Positions 1-10,959 of a stretch of 64,000 nucleotides of DNA are shown piece after piece. Location: positions 9,260,501-9,324,500 of the forward strand of contig CP126191.1 of the NCBI GenBank assembly GCA_030272155.1, written 5' to 3'. Each line of letters begins with the position of its first letter. Within the stretch, counting starts at the first letter, position 1. This DNA is from Tetradesmus obliquus. Its lineage: Eukaryota > Chlorophyta > Chlorophyceae > Sphaeropleales > Scenedesmaceae. The notes beneath the pieces were generated by a model that saw only the letters and a program-made list of their open reading frames with translations, had not been told where the DNA came from and did no database searches. The position numbers and the translations under genes were made by a program.

Positions 1-128
1 CATGAAAGCAGCTGTGCTGCAGCACAACAGTGCAGCGGCAGCACCAGCTTGCACACCACCGCCAGATGGATGCATTCCATTATTCGTATTCTTAATCCCC
101 TTTTTCCCTGCATGCATTGCGCTTTCAG

Positions 129-666
129 GGTTGGGCGCACGGGCCGTGCAGGTGACAAGGAGGGCGTGGCAGTGACGCTGCTGCTGGAGGGTGTGAACAG
201 GGACACCCACTTTGCCGGCCTGCTGGTCAACAGCCTCACCCTGGGGGGGCAGGAGGTGCCCCACAGCCTGTATACCCTGGCAATGAAGGTGAGGGGCTGC
301 AGCTGTGTGCATCTGAGCATTGATATGCGTGCAAAGGGCACTGTGTGTTGTGCTGGTGCATGCCGATCAGCGCCAGGGTTGAATGCTTTTAACCAGTGTT
401 GCGAAGGACACCATTTTTGTGCCTCGTGTTTGCAGATGCAACAGGTGTTGAATGCCAGTAGCTCAATATGCGATTGTATGGAGCAGCAGTTGCTGTGGTG
501 CGTGCCTGGCTACAGTTGCCTCTGTGCTGCTTCTGGCGTGCTCGGCCATACATGCTGTCATGTCTGCTGCTATTGCAAACCGGCTTTTTCTCGGAGCAAC
601 TGCTGCTGATGCCTTGCCGCATGATGATGAAACATAGGATTCGCTTCAGCCTCTCACACCACTTAA

Positions 667-728
<62 letters not shown>

Positions 729-1166
729 TGGCTCTGTCACATTGTGCAGGACTCTCGCTTCCGCCAAGGCAGCAGCAGGCACAAGGGCGGCAAGTGGGGC
801 AAAGGCGGCGGCCGCCGCAAGGGAGCCCCTGCTGTTGGAGGAGCAGGCCTCGGCTTTGGGCCCAAGCCACCCCAGCAGCAGCAGCAGCAGTGGGCGCCAG
901 ACCCTGCTGCCGGTGGGAGTAATGGTGCTAGTGCTGCTGGTGGTGCTGCTGCTGGCGGTGGAGCTGGCAGCAGTTTTGTGCAGCTGCCTGGGTTTGCAAA
1001 GAGCCATGATGACTATGAGCACGAAAGCTCTGCAGCAGCAGGCGCACCAACAGCTACGCAGCAGCAGCAGCAGCCGTGGTCAGCAGCAGCAGCAGCAGCG
1101 TTTGGCGGCAGTTACTTGCCAATGAAGTTCCCGCCACCCCCGCCGCTGCCGCCTGGCGAGGCACCA

Positions 1167-1201
<35 letters not shown>

Positions 1202-2069
1202 GCTGCCACCACCACCTGTCTGTGCGCTGCCACCGGCGCCGATGCAGATCCCTGTGCCAGCGCAGCCGCCGCTGCCTGCTGGCCCTCCACCAGCTGCAGC
1301 TGCGCCAGCAGCAGTGGCAGACGACCAGCAAACTCAGCAGCAGCAGCAGCAGCAGCAGCAGGATGACCAAGAGCAGCCAGGCACAATGGCAGCTGCGAGG
1401 AAGGAGCTGCTGCAAGCGGCATATGGCGGCCGCATGCGCAGCGGGTTTGTTTCATCGGGAGTGAGGGGCGGCGACATCGGACAAACAGCCACTATTGTAG
1501 CTCCAAAGATTCCCAGCGCACAACCTGCTGCTGCTGCTACTGCTGGCGGTGTTGGCGGCAGCACCATTGTCGCACCTGCTGCTGCTGCTGGCGGCGGCAG
1601 GCCTGCATTTAGGCCGCCTGTGCCGGTTACGCAGCGGCCAATGTACCTCACACGACCCACGGAGACCATCACAAGGGGCGGCAGGGGACAGCCTCGTCCG
1701 CAGCAGCAGCAGCAGTCAGCCGCGGCGCTGCAGTCGAGCGCAGCGCAGCAGGCGATCGCTGCTGCACAGGCAGTTGCTGCTCGGCTGGCAGCACAGGCAG
1801 CTGGCGTGCCAGCAGCGGCAGCAGCAGCAGCACCTGGAGGCAGCTATCAGCAGCAGCAGCAGCAGCAGCAGGCTCCACCCTGGCAGCAGCAGCAGGCTCC
1901 ACCCTGGCAGCAGCAGCAGCAGCAGCCACCATGGCAGCAGCAGCAGCAGTATCAGCCGCCGCAGCAGCAGCAGCCAGTTGCCGGGGCGTCAGGGAGTGTG
2001 GCTGACGCGGTGGCAGCTGCGCAGGCGATTGCAGCGCGGCTAGCAGCTCAGCACCCAGGCAGCACGTGA
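129..2069 (+). CDS. DEAD-box RNA helicase, DDX42/RH24-like, C-terminal part (5' end outside window)
   Basis: Two exons, 129-288 and 750-2069, in phase across a GT-AG intron (ATG AAG|gtgagg ... ttgtgcag|GAC TCT). The first encodes helicase motif VI, VGRTGRAG, followed by a stretch ending LAMK; the second starts DSRFRQ and runs through a Lys/Gly-rich stretch and GLGFG. This order (motif VI, AGxLVxxL, QEVPxxLxxLAM, then a basic Gly patch) is that of DDX42/Arabidopsis RH24, ATP-dependent helicases linked to spliceosome assembly. The remaining roughly 400 residues are low complexity: Ala-, Pro- and Gln-rich with repeated PPWQQQQ and two AxAIAARLAAQ motifs near the C terminus. The intron carries a CTG run of about 20 units. 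The catalytic core (motifs Q to V) lies upstream of the window; bases 1-128 look like intron. TGTAA motifs follow at about 2149 and 2218. The family call is firm; the exact orthologue is inferred. Confidence 0.85.
668..727 (+). repeat. (CTG)20 run in helicase intron
   Basis: Pure CTG run of about 60 bp on the sense strand of the last intron of the helicase, ending 22 bp before the 3' splice site at 749. Confidence 0.95.
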
Positions 2070-4839
2070 ACGGCCGGCAATGTGTGCACGAGCGGGCCTG
2101 TTCCTGGCTTCTGTGATGGGAAAGGTTTCTCGTGCAGCCATCCTTGTGTGTAATGCTTGCAATGAGGTATTGCAAAGTGAGCTTCGTCCCTCCGGGGGAG
2201 CAGTTGGACTCTTGCTGTGTAATGCTTGATTAGAAGTGAGGTGGCAAAGCAGCTATTTTTCGTATAAAGAGTTACAGCCGCTATACTACAGGCTGCAGTG
2301 CATGCAGGTCAGACATTACAAGCAAGCATAATGCAACATAATGAGCACGCCGTGCTCAAACCCAGCCCCCGGCGGCTTCAAATATCACTTATGGATGTTA
2401 CACAGAACAATGTATCGCCCAACAACTATCGCCGCCTCCGATCATTTGACCTTGAGATCTAGCTGCGCTGCAACAGATCGCGTTTCGTCACCAAAAAGAA
2501 CGTCAGCAGCAGCATGCTGCGCCCACGCGTGACAACAGAGCATGATCCTTATGCAGTCTTGCCAGCAGCAGCTGCCAACCGCTTCCAAACGTTAGGCTGG
2601 TAGCGGCTACAAAGCTAGCTACCCAGCCAGCCATTGAACATGCTGTGCGCTGTTGCTTCCTCAGCTGCTACAGCAGCATTCCACACTGCCAGACACCGCC
2701 TGCAGGTCATGAATCCTAGGAGGCCTGTCCTCATGTGCTGCAGCATATGCTGCATGTGCACGTGCCGCATGCGGCACAGCTTGTTGCCGGCTACGATCGT
2801 AAAGATATGCCAGGGGCAAAGGGAGGAAGCGCAGCGCTGTACAACACAGCTGGCTTATTCTTCCACACAATGCAGCAAGTCACACGCACATCATCACACG
2901 CATCACGATGCCACCGCACGACCATGAGCTGTCAGGACATGTCCATACCATCCAAGGATTACCAGGCCTTGCTATTGCGAGCTACCATGCACATCCAGAC
3001 AGCAGCACTGCAGCGACAGCAACAGCTGGCTGCAGGAGAACACTGCAAGCCACTCACACGAGGCAGTCAACCTGCCTCCTGGGCTTAGCTACGGTCAGTG
3101 CTTGCCAACACCAGCCAATGGTATGCACACCCACGCCCACGCCACGCGGGTGTACTTGCAACCTGCCTGCACAACAATGACCGGCACACACGGGTGTGCG
3201 GCCCGCCACTTACTTAGGTATGCAGTACGCATGCAGGCACACAAGCAGGCACACATGTATGTAACACCTATGTGAAACCTAAGCAACCTACAGAACATGT
3301 ACATGACACAACTCGATAAATATCAACAGACACGCCGCAGCCATGTGAGCAGCCTCTAGAGCCACATCAGGCGCTCGGCAAACCGACGGGCTGCCTTAGC
3401 AACAAGCACGCAACCAGGCCCGAACCTCAACAGCATGAACAGAAGAACCCAAAGCACTGTAGCCTTGCTCTGGGCTGACACAGCCTGAAGTTATGCCAGC
3501 AGGAGGCAGTACAGGCTGCATGTTGACCAATCTTCTGCCCAACTGTGGAGCTCTCGGGCTCAACACCCACGCACACTCGGCAGGAAACCGCACAAAGAGC
3601 AGGCATGCATACCGGCAGAGGTACGAATACACACGCCTGCCATGAAGCAATGCAGCCATTGGCCTTGCGGCACTGAGACAGCTGCACACACGCAGACCAG
3701 CAGTCTCATGCCAAACAGCCATGGAGGCTACTGCTCAGCGTCAGCTGCAAGGAACCACCCTTTCAAGCCAGTTGTGAGCCCTCGTTACATACATACGTAT
3801 GCACTAGCAGCATACCGCTAGACAGAAAACACCCCTCGCCGCGACCAGCCGTGACTCGCAACCCACACACATCCATACACATGTAACAACGTGCATACAT
3901 GCATGCATGCATACTTAGATACATACCTCATGAGACGCTGTATGCTTGCGGTCTATCTCGCCACAAAGCATCACCGCTGCCTCGATGAGCTGCAACTCCT
4001 GCGCCGCCACGTTCAAACCTCAAAACCCCACCGCACACTACGCCGCTGAACCCCGCAGTTCGACCGAGCATTCATTTGTGGTTTGAGCCGCCCCCGCCCT
4101 AGAGCCCCTCGCGTCCCCATCCTTGACGCTGTCAACCTGCATTCTGCCAACGTATCTGTCAGGAACGTATCTGTCAGGAAGCAAGAGACCCAAACACCGG
4201 CTAGCCACAACGACTGCCATGTGAACCGACGAGAAAGAACGCCGTGTGCAGCATAGCGCCACATGCTCAGCCACCACTGTCAATAACTACACACAGACAT
4301 AGCATGTGGCCACTTTCTTCCCGCTTCTTCTGGTTTGAACGGGCAGCCTCACTGGGCCTACGTTCCCCGCCAGTCTCAAACAAGACTCGCTGCCACAAAG
4401 CCGCTCCAGCTGCTAGCAACAGCCAACACTGTCAACACTGCAGCACCACCAAACACATGTTTTGGACCCCTGTTGCAACACCAGACATACCCCACCCCCT
4501 TGGCAGCAGTGGCTCTAACACCGCACCACTGCAAGCCCTGCCGCACTAAAAACCCCACCCCCAGCCCCCTAGCCGTGCAACTGCTTGCACATTTCCAAAC
4601 ACGCCATACCCAGCTGTCTTCTTTGCAGCACAGCACAGGCATAGCCGCAGCATTTGCAACGCTAGCTGGTGCGCTGCCACTGCCTCGGTGGAATTGCGCA
4701 CAGAAAGTGTCGCCGCATCGCATCTAACAACCCTGCCTCCTACCAGCTAGATTTTTAACCACACATCAACAGCATGCGTTCCCGCACCCTCTAAAGCAGC
4801 AGCAGCAGCAGCAGCAGCACACCACTGTTCCTGCAGTGC
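2070..4839. other. Intergenic: convergent 3' flanks of helicase and FAD hydroxylase
   Basis: No convincing gene. The first 150 bp hold the helicase 3' UTR with two TGTAA motifs. Minor structure: a perfect 16-bp palindrome GTGCCGCATGCGGCAC at 2762-2777, a GCAT-rich run near 3890-3912, and a tandem pair of AACGTATCTGTCAGG at about 4149-4179. A CAG run at 4798-4819 lies just downstream of the hydroxylase stop codon. Open frames here are short, compositionally random and without splice logic. Confidence 0.6.
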
Positions 4840-6872
4840 TCAACACTCCTCGGTCCCTTGCAGCCTGTTGCCGGCAGCAGCAGCAGCGCGGCACAGCGCC
4901 ACACTCTGCGGCACGCGCTGCAAGCTCCACGCATGCAGCGCCCGATCCACCGAAAACTTGGCTGCCTTGAGTGTGTCTGCAAGCGACACTGCATCCTGCA
5001 GGGCCTTATCCACGCTGCTGCTGCCGTGCGGCCGTGCCACGCAGCCGGCCTCTCCGGCAAATGCAACACGGCCCAAAGCATGGCAGGGCAATGCCATGTC
5101 ACTAACTGCTGCCACTCCCATGCAGCGTGTGCTGCTCGCCACGAGTTCGGCAAGCGGCTGCGGCAGCGCCTCTGCTGCTGCTGCGGCCACTGCATCTGCG
5201 ACGGCAGGGCTGAGGGTGCGGCAGCAGGACAGAAGGACAGACACAGCAGGGAGCAGCAGCGCGTGAAGTCAGCAACGGTAGCGGAAGAGAAGAGCGCTGC
5301 CAGGCGAGGCTCGTACTGCTGAATGCTTAACATGCACAACTGAGTGTGAAAACAGCAGACACATCAGCTTGGCGTCGTGCAACACGTACCAGCTGCCTGC
5401 TGTGTGCAGCTCTGCTGCTCTTCACCCAACAACAACTTCTTCCAAGCAAAGGAAAAGCACACACGTAAGCAACGAGAAAGGAGAGCGCGCAGGCACCCAT
5501 GTGTGCGTCAACGCAGCTCGTCACATGTGTATCAATAGAGCTGAATGTGTAGTAACAATGCACAGCAATGCAGCTTCAGGAGCTGCGCCAGTGGCAGTCT
5601 CACCTCAGCCTGCCCACAGGCACACATAGGGCAGGAGAGAGATAAGGGGCAAGCATCCAAGTGTATCAATAACGCAGCCGGAGCTGCGCCGGCCACCTCA
5701 CCTCAGCCTTCCCACAGGCACAAAAAAGGCAGGAGAAAAGATAAGGGGCAGGTATCCAAGTGTATCAATCAAGCTGCAGCTGTATCTGTGCCAGTGGCAG
5801 TCTCACCTCAGCCTGCCCACAGGCACTGCGTGCGGGTACACCCTGAGCCCCGCATCCAGCAGCAGCCCCGGCAGCTCCTCAGCAGCCTGGTTGTTGAACC
5901 ACGTCCACGCCAGCGGCTGGCCCTCGCCGGCGGCTGCGCTGCTGCTGCTGCTGCACGGCAGCGGGTGCACCAGCATGTGCAGGTTTGCGCCCTGCAACGC
6001 AACCACAGCAGCAGCAGGTGGACAATGCAAGCTCTGTCAGCGCCGGAACAAGGTGGGTGCAGGTTTGGAGCACGTATGGAGAAGCATACATGCCTCGCAG
6101 CGCAACAGTTGCAGCCTTCAACTGCGTACAGCTGCCATGCTGCCAGGAAGGGGTTGGGCACATGCCATGCATGTAGACAGAACACCGTACTGCTCACCTT
6201 GCAGATAGATAGATAGAGGGGTTACATGGTGTGTTCATGCAGCAAACGCCACCATAGACACCTGGTAAAATAGGATGCTCACCTTGTACAGCGTGCCCTT
6301 GTCTGCCAGGTGGTGCTGCACCTCAGCTGACAGGCTGTCCAATGCAGCCACGCCGCGCCATGCCAGATAGCCAGCATACGCAGGCTGGCAGTTGGGCAGC
6401 AGCTGCTGGCGCACGCTCGACGTCACTCTACAGCAGGCAGCACAGCATGCAGCGTGTCAGTTGCAAGTGCAGCAATGCAATGCCCGCTCACGGACGATGC
6501 CAGCAAGCTGGTGGCTGCCATCTGCCACGCGATGTATATGGCATGTGAAGGGCTTGGGAGCTGATGCTTCAATGAAAGCACCACACACATGCCCGGCTGA
6601 CCCACAGCACAGATGCTGCAGGTGCAACGCTCAGTGCTGCTCCTCCTCCTCATACTATGTCTCCTTCTCCACCAGTACGCAGCAGCAGCAGCAGCAGCAG
6701 CAGCCTTCTCACCCGTCAGCCGCCACCAGCAGGTGCCCTGCAATGCGCTCTCCGCTGTCCAGCTGCAGCACCACCACGTCAGGGTGGCTGGCATCCACCA
6801 GGGTCACTTTGGATGCTGCGTGGTAGTTGTCCTGGGGGAAGCACTCCAGCAGCGCGCTGTCGGCCACAAAAC

Positions 6873-6930
<58 letters not shown>

Positions 6931-8460
6931 TGGTTCAGATCACGCCTGTCGCCTGAGAGCTTTTCATGCCAACACATGCAGTGGTGCATTCCTGCAGTTG
7001 CCTGTTGACTGTTCGGTTGGGGCAAGGGTGAAGGAGAGTGCTCTCAAGGACGGGAGGGTTGCAGCAGCAAGCACACCTCACTTGCTGCCAGAAAGAGCGC
7101 ATTGAAGAACAAAGACTGCGTTTTGCCAGTGCAGTTGTGGTTCCACTGAATGCACTTGGGAGTGTGCTGCATCGGAACATGCAACTTACGTCATTGGCAG
7201 CGCATACACACGCACAACAACAAATGGTGAACACGTGCAATGCTGCAAACACAAGGGCTGACGAGCTAGCCAGGTTATGCCTGGTTTCTGGGCGGTGCTG
7301 GCTCCAGCTACAGAACCCAACTGCAGCATGCATTGCTATGTGCCCTGACCTGATCTGAGCACTGCTGCTGCAGATCCACTGCTGCCACTGGCCACCAGCA
7401 ACGCAACTGGCTGCAACTTCTGGGAAGAAAAACACATATACACTTCTGTGTGGCTGCCATCCCTGCTGCTGCTGCTGCTGCTGCTGCTGCTCACAGGGGG
7501 TGCCCTTGATGCTGTTGCTGATGCTCAGATCTCGTACAGCTGCAGGCTGCTCATCTGATGCATCCACCACAGCCTGCATGTTGCTGTGGTATCACCATCA
7601 CAAATGCATATGTCCATGCACATGTTTGCGCTGCAGCATGTGCTGTGTGAGCACACCTGTGCAGAGCTTCATAGCTGATGTAGTCCTGCGAGCGGGAGTC
7701 CTGCAGCTGCACATCGCCATCGTCTGCCAGCACCTGCCTGCCTGCTGTACGCACACGCGTGCGGTCCTGCAAGGCACATTGGCATGCATCAAGCAGCAAC
7801 CGGGTCAGTCTTGACTGTTCGCACAAGTGTACGATGCATGTGTCATGGAGGGCAGTGCGCAGTGTTGTACAATGCCTGAGCAATGCTGCTCGCCTGTGCT
7901 GGTTATGAGGCACGCAAATGCGAATGCTGTAGCCAGCCAAGGGTTAATCAAGCGTAAACGGGAAAGCCAGGTGGCTTCCAGATGCCAAAGTGCTGCAGCA
8001 TGTCTGTCCTGCCTGGTGGTGACACCACCAGGCCAAGTAAGCCTCGTCACGACGCTGCGTTTTGCTGCAAGTGCAAACCGGTAACGATACTGCATAGATA
8101 CGTCGTGAAAACGTGCTGCTTTCGCAGGGGATCCGGCTGCGCGTTCGCGAGGAGTGACCTTCTGCTGCTCACCACTGCCACCTTGTGTGCTGCCAGGAAC
8201 TTGTCCAGCTCCTCCGTGATAAGGTATGCAATCTCTCCTGACTGGCTAGGGCCTGGCGTCCCTCGCTGCTCGTAGATATGGCAGTCGACACCCAGCGCGC
8301 TCAAAGCAAGCCCGCATAGCAGGCCGCAAAGGCCACCTCCGGCTACCAGCACTGTTGTGCTTGGAGCTTCACTAGGGTCTGGAGAAGCGCTCAGTTTACT
8401 AATAGAGGCTGGCGCCTCTCCGAGCGTGCTTACAGTGACTTCACTGCTGTCAGAGCTCAT
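4840..8460 (-). CDS. FAD-dependent aromatic-ring monooxygenase (salicylate/2,6-dihydroxypyridine hydroxylase-like)
   Basis: Six exons on the minus strand, 8460-8173, 7766-7657, 6856-6713, 6427-6283, 5991-5807 and 5209-4840, all GT-AG and in phase, giving 413 residues, the usual family size. Residues 37-60 form the FAD Rossmann segment (VLVAGGGLCGL, GxGxxG). LLVAADG with SSVRQQLLP (about 175-190) is the family DG/RS segment, PAYAGYLAWRG follows, and GRVAFAG.EAG...RPHG lies near residues 337-352. The family oxidises aromatic or heteroaromatic rings with NAD(P)H and O2. Oddities: the usually invariant GD motif reads GE (Glu344), and the exon 5 donor lies in a threefold tandem duplication (5588-5826). 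No targeting peptide is evident, although about 35 residues precede the FAD fold. It is divergent from the alpha/beta hydrolase at 8957. Substrate unknown; close relatives are largely bacterial and fungal, so transfer is possible but not shown. Confidence 0.85.
5588..5826. repeat. Triplicated exon 5 / 5' splice-site segment of the FAD hydroxylase
   Basis: Three diverged copies of a block containing CTCACCTCAGCCTGCCCAC (minus-strand exon end GGGCAGGCTGAG plus donor GTGAG) start their shared core at 5604, 5702 and 5807. The outermost is the donor used in my model. Spacing is 98 and 105 bp. The spacer AAGTGTATCAAT is also repeated. Confidence 0.9.
6875..6929 (-). repeat. (CTG)18 run (sense strand) in hydroxylase intron 2
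   Basis: About 55 bp of GCA units on the plus strand, which is CTG in the sense of the hydroxylase, ending about 18 bp before the exon 3 acceptor at 6857-6859. A second short CAG run lies at about 6680-6702. Confidence 0.95.
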
Positions 8461-8956
8461 TGCTGCGTCCGTTGCAAGACCGGTGACACGTGAAAATAAT
8501 TGTGCAGAAGTGATCAGTCTACTGGTGGAAATAATTTAGAGTCACACCGCCGCTTCGGCAGGTGCCAAACAGCACAAGCAACTGCTAGCGACAGCCAGTC
8601 AACTCAGCAGGTGCAGCACGCATGGACGCCAGGAACTACCAGCATCTGCCGGGTTACCAAAGAGTCCAAGGCTGGTCAACAGCCGAGCCCAAGGTACATG
8701 CGGGTTTATTCACTCGAACAAAGAGGGTCCCAGACTAGTGACCAGCCAGCATGTGCTTGATCGCACAATGATTGTTCCATTTAAAAGCGTTAGTTGATAG
8801 CTGCTTGCTCCCCTTTCCTGTGACAAATTCCAACCTCCCAACAACAGCAACACCTGCCAGTCAGTGCATTCACTGTAGTCTCGATCTCGCCGTCATAAAT
8901 TCAATTTAAATACTTATCTAATCAAACAGTGATACTGGCAACTGTTCATCAACACC
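8461..8956. promoter_or_regulatory. Shared bidirectional promoter of hydroxylase and alpha/beta hydrolase
   Basis: 496 bp separate the two divergent start codons. The part nearest the hydrolase is AT-rich, with TTCAATTTAAATACTT around 8898-8913, about 45-60 bp before its ATG, a plausible TATA-like zone. No protein-coding signal lies between. Co-regulation is inference from layout only. Confidence 0.5.
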
Positions 8957-10959
8957 ATGCTGTCGAGCATACCAAGGAAGAACTTGCAGACGTCCTTCAC
9001 AGGGGACCAGGACAGCCCAGCTTTCACGCGAAGAACACATGTTTTTAAGTCATGCGGAGTCAAGTGCGAGGGCTGGCTTTACCTCCCCAAGGGCGCACCA
9101 CTGCCCCCTGTGGTGCTTATGGCTCATGGTGAGCTTATGATGCATGCCCTTGCATGTGCAGCATGGCATATCGGGCTGCTACCGCATATGAAAGTAGTAT
9201 CAAGATTTCTTGACCACCAGAAATGTGCACAGCACCACTGCACATGACTAATCCCAACCGCCCCAACCACCCCCCAGCAGCAGCTGCTAGCACCACCCTT
9301 GATTCCCCTTGCTGCGCCACACCAACTGCTTGCAGGAATGGGTGCGCAGAAGGACATGGGCCTGAGCTTCTACGCAGAGGCCTTTGCCAGTGGCGGCCTT
9401 GCAGCATTTGTGTTTGACTACCGCAGCTTTGGCGGGTCAGATGGAGAGCCGCGCCAATGGGTGTCCCCCTCACGGCACGTCCAGGTAAGCACCTGGTACG
9501 CTCCTGCACTTTCAGTGATTCACTGTCTGACTGGCAGCACATGCAACGTATGCCAGCTGCATGTCCAGCCACAGCACGCAGCAGGCAGCAGGAGAGTGAC
9601 CTTGCGCCCTGTTCGCGGCGTGCTCAGACAGCGTGTCCCACTGCACTCCTGCTGCCAGTGCTACACGGCCGCAGGCTAGGTCAACATGCATCCACTGCCA
9701 GCTTGAGCAGCCCGTAAACGAGTGCCAACCACACTGCATGCTCTGCGCTGCGCTGCTCTGCCTGCACACTGCTTGCAGGACTGGCATGCCGCGGTGCAGT
9801 ATGTGCGCACGCAGCTCTCCGGCAGCGTGGACAGCAGCAGGCTGTGCCTGTGGGGCACCTCCTTTGCAGGAGGGCACGTGCTGGCAGTGGCACGCGACAC
9901 GCCAGGCATCACCGCCATTGTGTCACAGGTGTGCGGCTGGCAGCAGCAGCAGCAACAGCAGCAGGAGATGGTGGTGTGGTGCAGGTGTATCAGTGGCTTG
10001 CTGCTGTATGCTGCACCAGGCTGCACCTCTGCAGGGAGGAGCTGAGAACATCCATCTGCCAGTGCTATGTGTGCTGTTCAGCGCCCCGGCATGCATCCAG
10101 AGATACGTGCATCTTCGCAGCTGGGATCGGCTTGCAGAGCAACTAAGCTGCAAGGCGCTGGCACTGCACAGCTTGCAGCTGGAGCCTTGCCACGCTTTGC
10201 GCCTCTTTGCGTGCAGCCCAGCTTATCACTGTGTCACAACTCAGTGTCAGCCTGCACCCAGCTGTTCGCTTTGCATGCCTTCCAATCCGTTGACACCACA
10301 ACGTGCACCTTCCACAAGGCTGCTGAATCTCAACTGCTGGTGTTAAAACAAACGTATCATTCTATCCTGTGCAGGTGCCGCACCTGGACGCGCGCGCAGC
10401 CACACTCATGTCCATCAAGAAGCGAGGCATCCCCAAGGCGCTGCTGTCGCTGGCACTGGGCGCAGCAGATGCAATTGGATCCCGCCTTGGGCTGCCCCCG
10501 CTGTACCTGCCGCTGGTCGGGCCGGAGCGCAGCCTGGCAATCATGCAGCTGAGTGAGTTTGAGACCAAGGAGTACTTCTCAAAGCACCCGAGCGTCTACC
10601 AAGGCGGCTGGCAGAACAAGGCGCGCGCCGCACTCGTGTGGGAGCTGTTTGCGCGTAAGTACAGCCCCATCCGCAGCGTACCGGATCTCTCCTGCCCCAT
10701 TCAGTTTGTCGCAGCGACAGAGGACGTGCTGTGTCCTGTGGACCAGGTGCTGAAGGCGGTGCGGCTGGCGAAGCACGGTGTGCTGCTGTCGCGGCAGTGC
10801 ACACACTTTGAGCTGTACAGGGGCAAGCTGTTTGAGGGGCTGGTTGCGGAGCAGGTGGCTTTCCTGAGGCAGCACACTGGGCTGGTGAAGGCTGCTGCAG
10901 CTGACATGGCACCTGAGGGGGTCAGTGATGCAGCGGGCTTCCAGGATCAGGACCGGTGA
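8957..10959 (+). CDS. Alpha/beta hydrolase
   Basis: Four exons, 8957-9128, 9336-9484, 9779-9928 and 10375-10959, GT-AG and in phase, 351 residues. The oxyanion HG lies at about residue 57 (VVLMAHG). The nucleophile elbow LWGTSFAGG places Ser135; the acid is probably Asp274 in AATEDVLCP and the base His301 in CTHFELYRG. DYRSFGGSDG, near residue 90, is typical of the fold. The HFxxY.G..FE......FL pattern resembles uncharacterised bacterial and fungal hydrolases of the dienelactone/peptidase-like group rather than lipases. No signal peptide is visible, so a cytosolic location is likely. It is divergent from the ring hydroxylase at 8460; a hydroxylase plus a hydrolase is a common combination in aromatic breakdown, but that pathway link is inference. 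Substrate unknown. Confidence 0.85.

Noticed and set aside
667-1125. PolyLeu, polySer, polyGln and polyAla frames at triplet runs here and elsewhere
   Set aside because: A CAG/CTG run is open in most frames; only frames continuing into conserved domains or a consistent exon chain were kept.
2341-4727. Small open frames between helicase and hydroxylase
   Set aside because: Short, random composition, no conserved motif, no partner exons.
6935-7579. An extra hydroxylase exon around 7400-7580
   Set aside because: Joining 7657 directly to 6856 keeps phase and reproduces the family pattern (SYEALHSALLECFPQDNYH), so no extra exon is needed.
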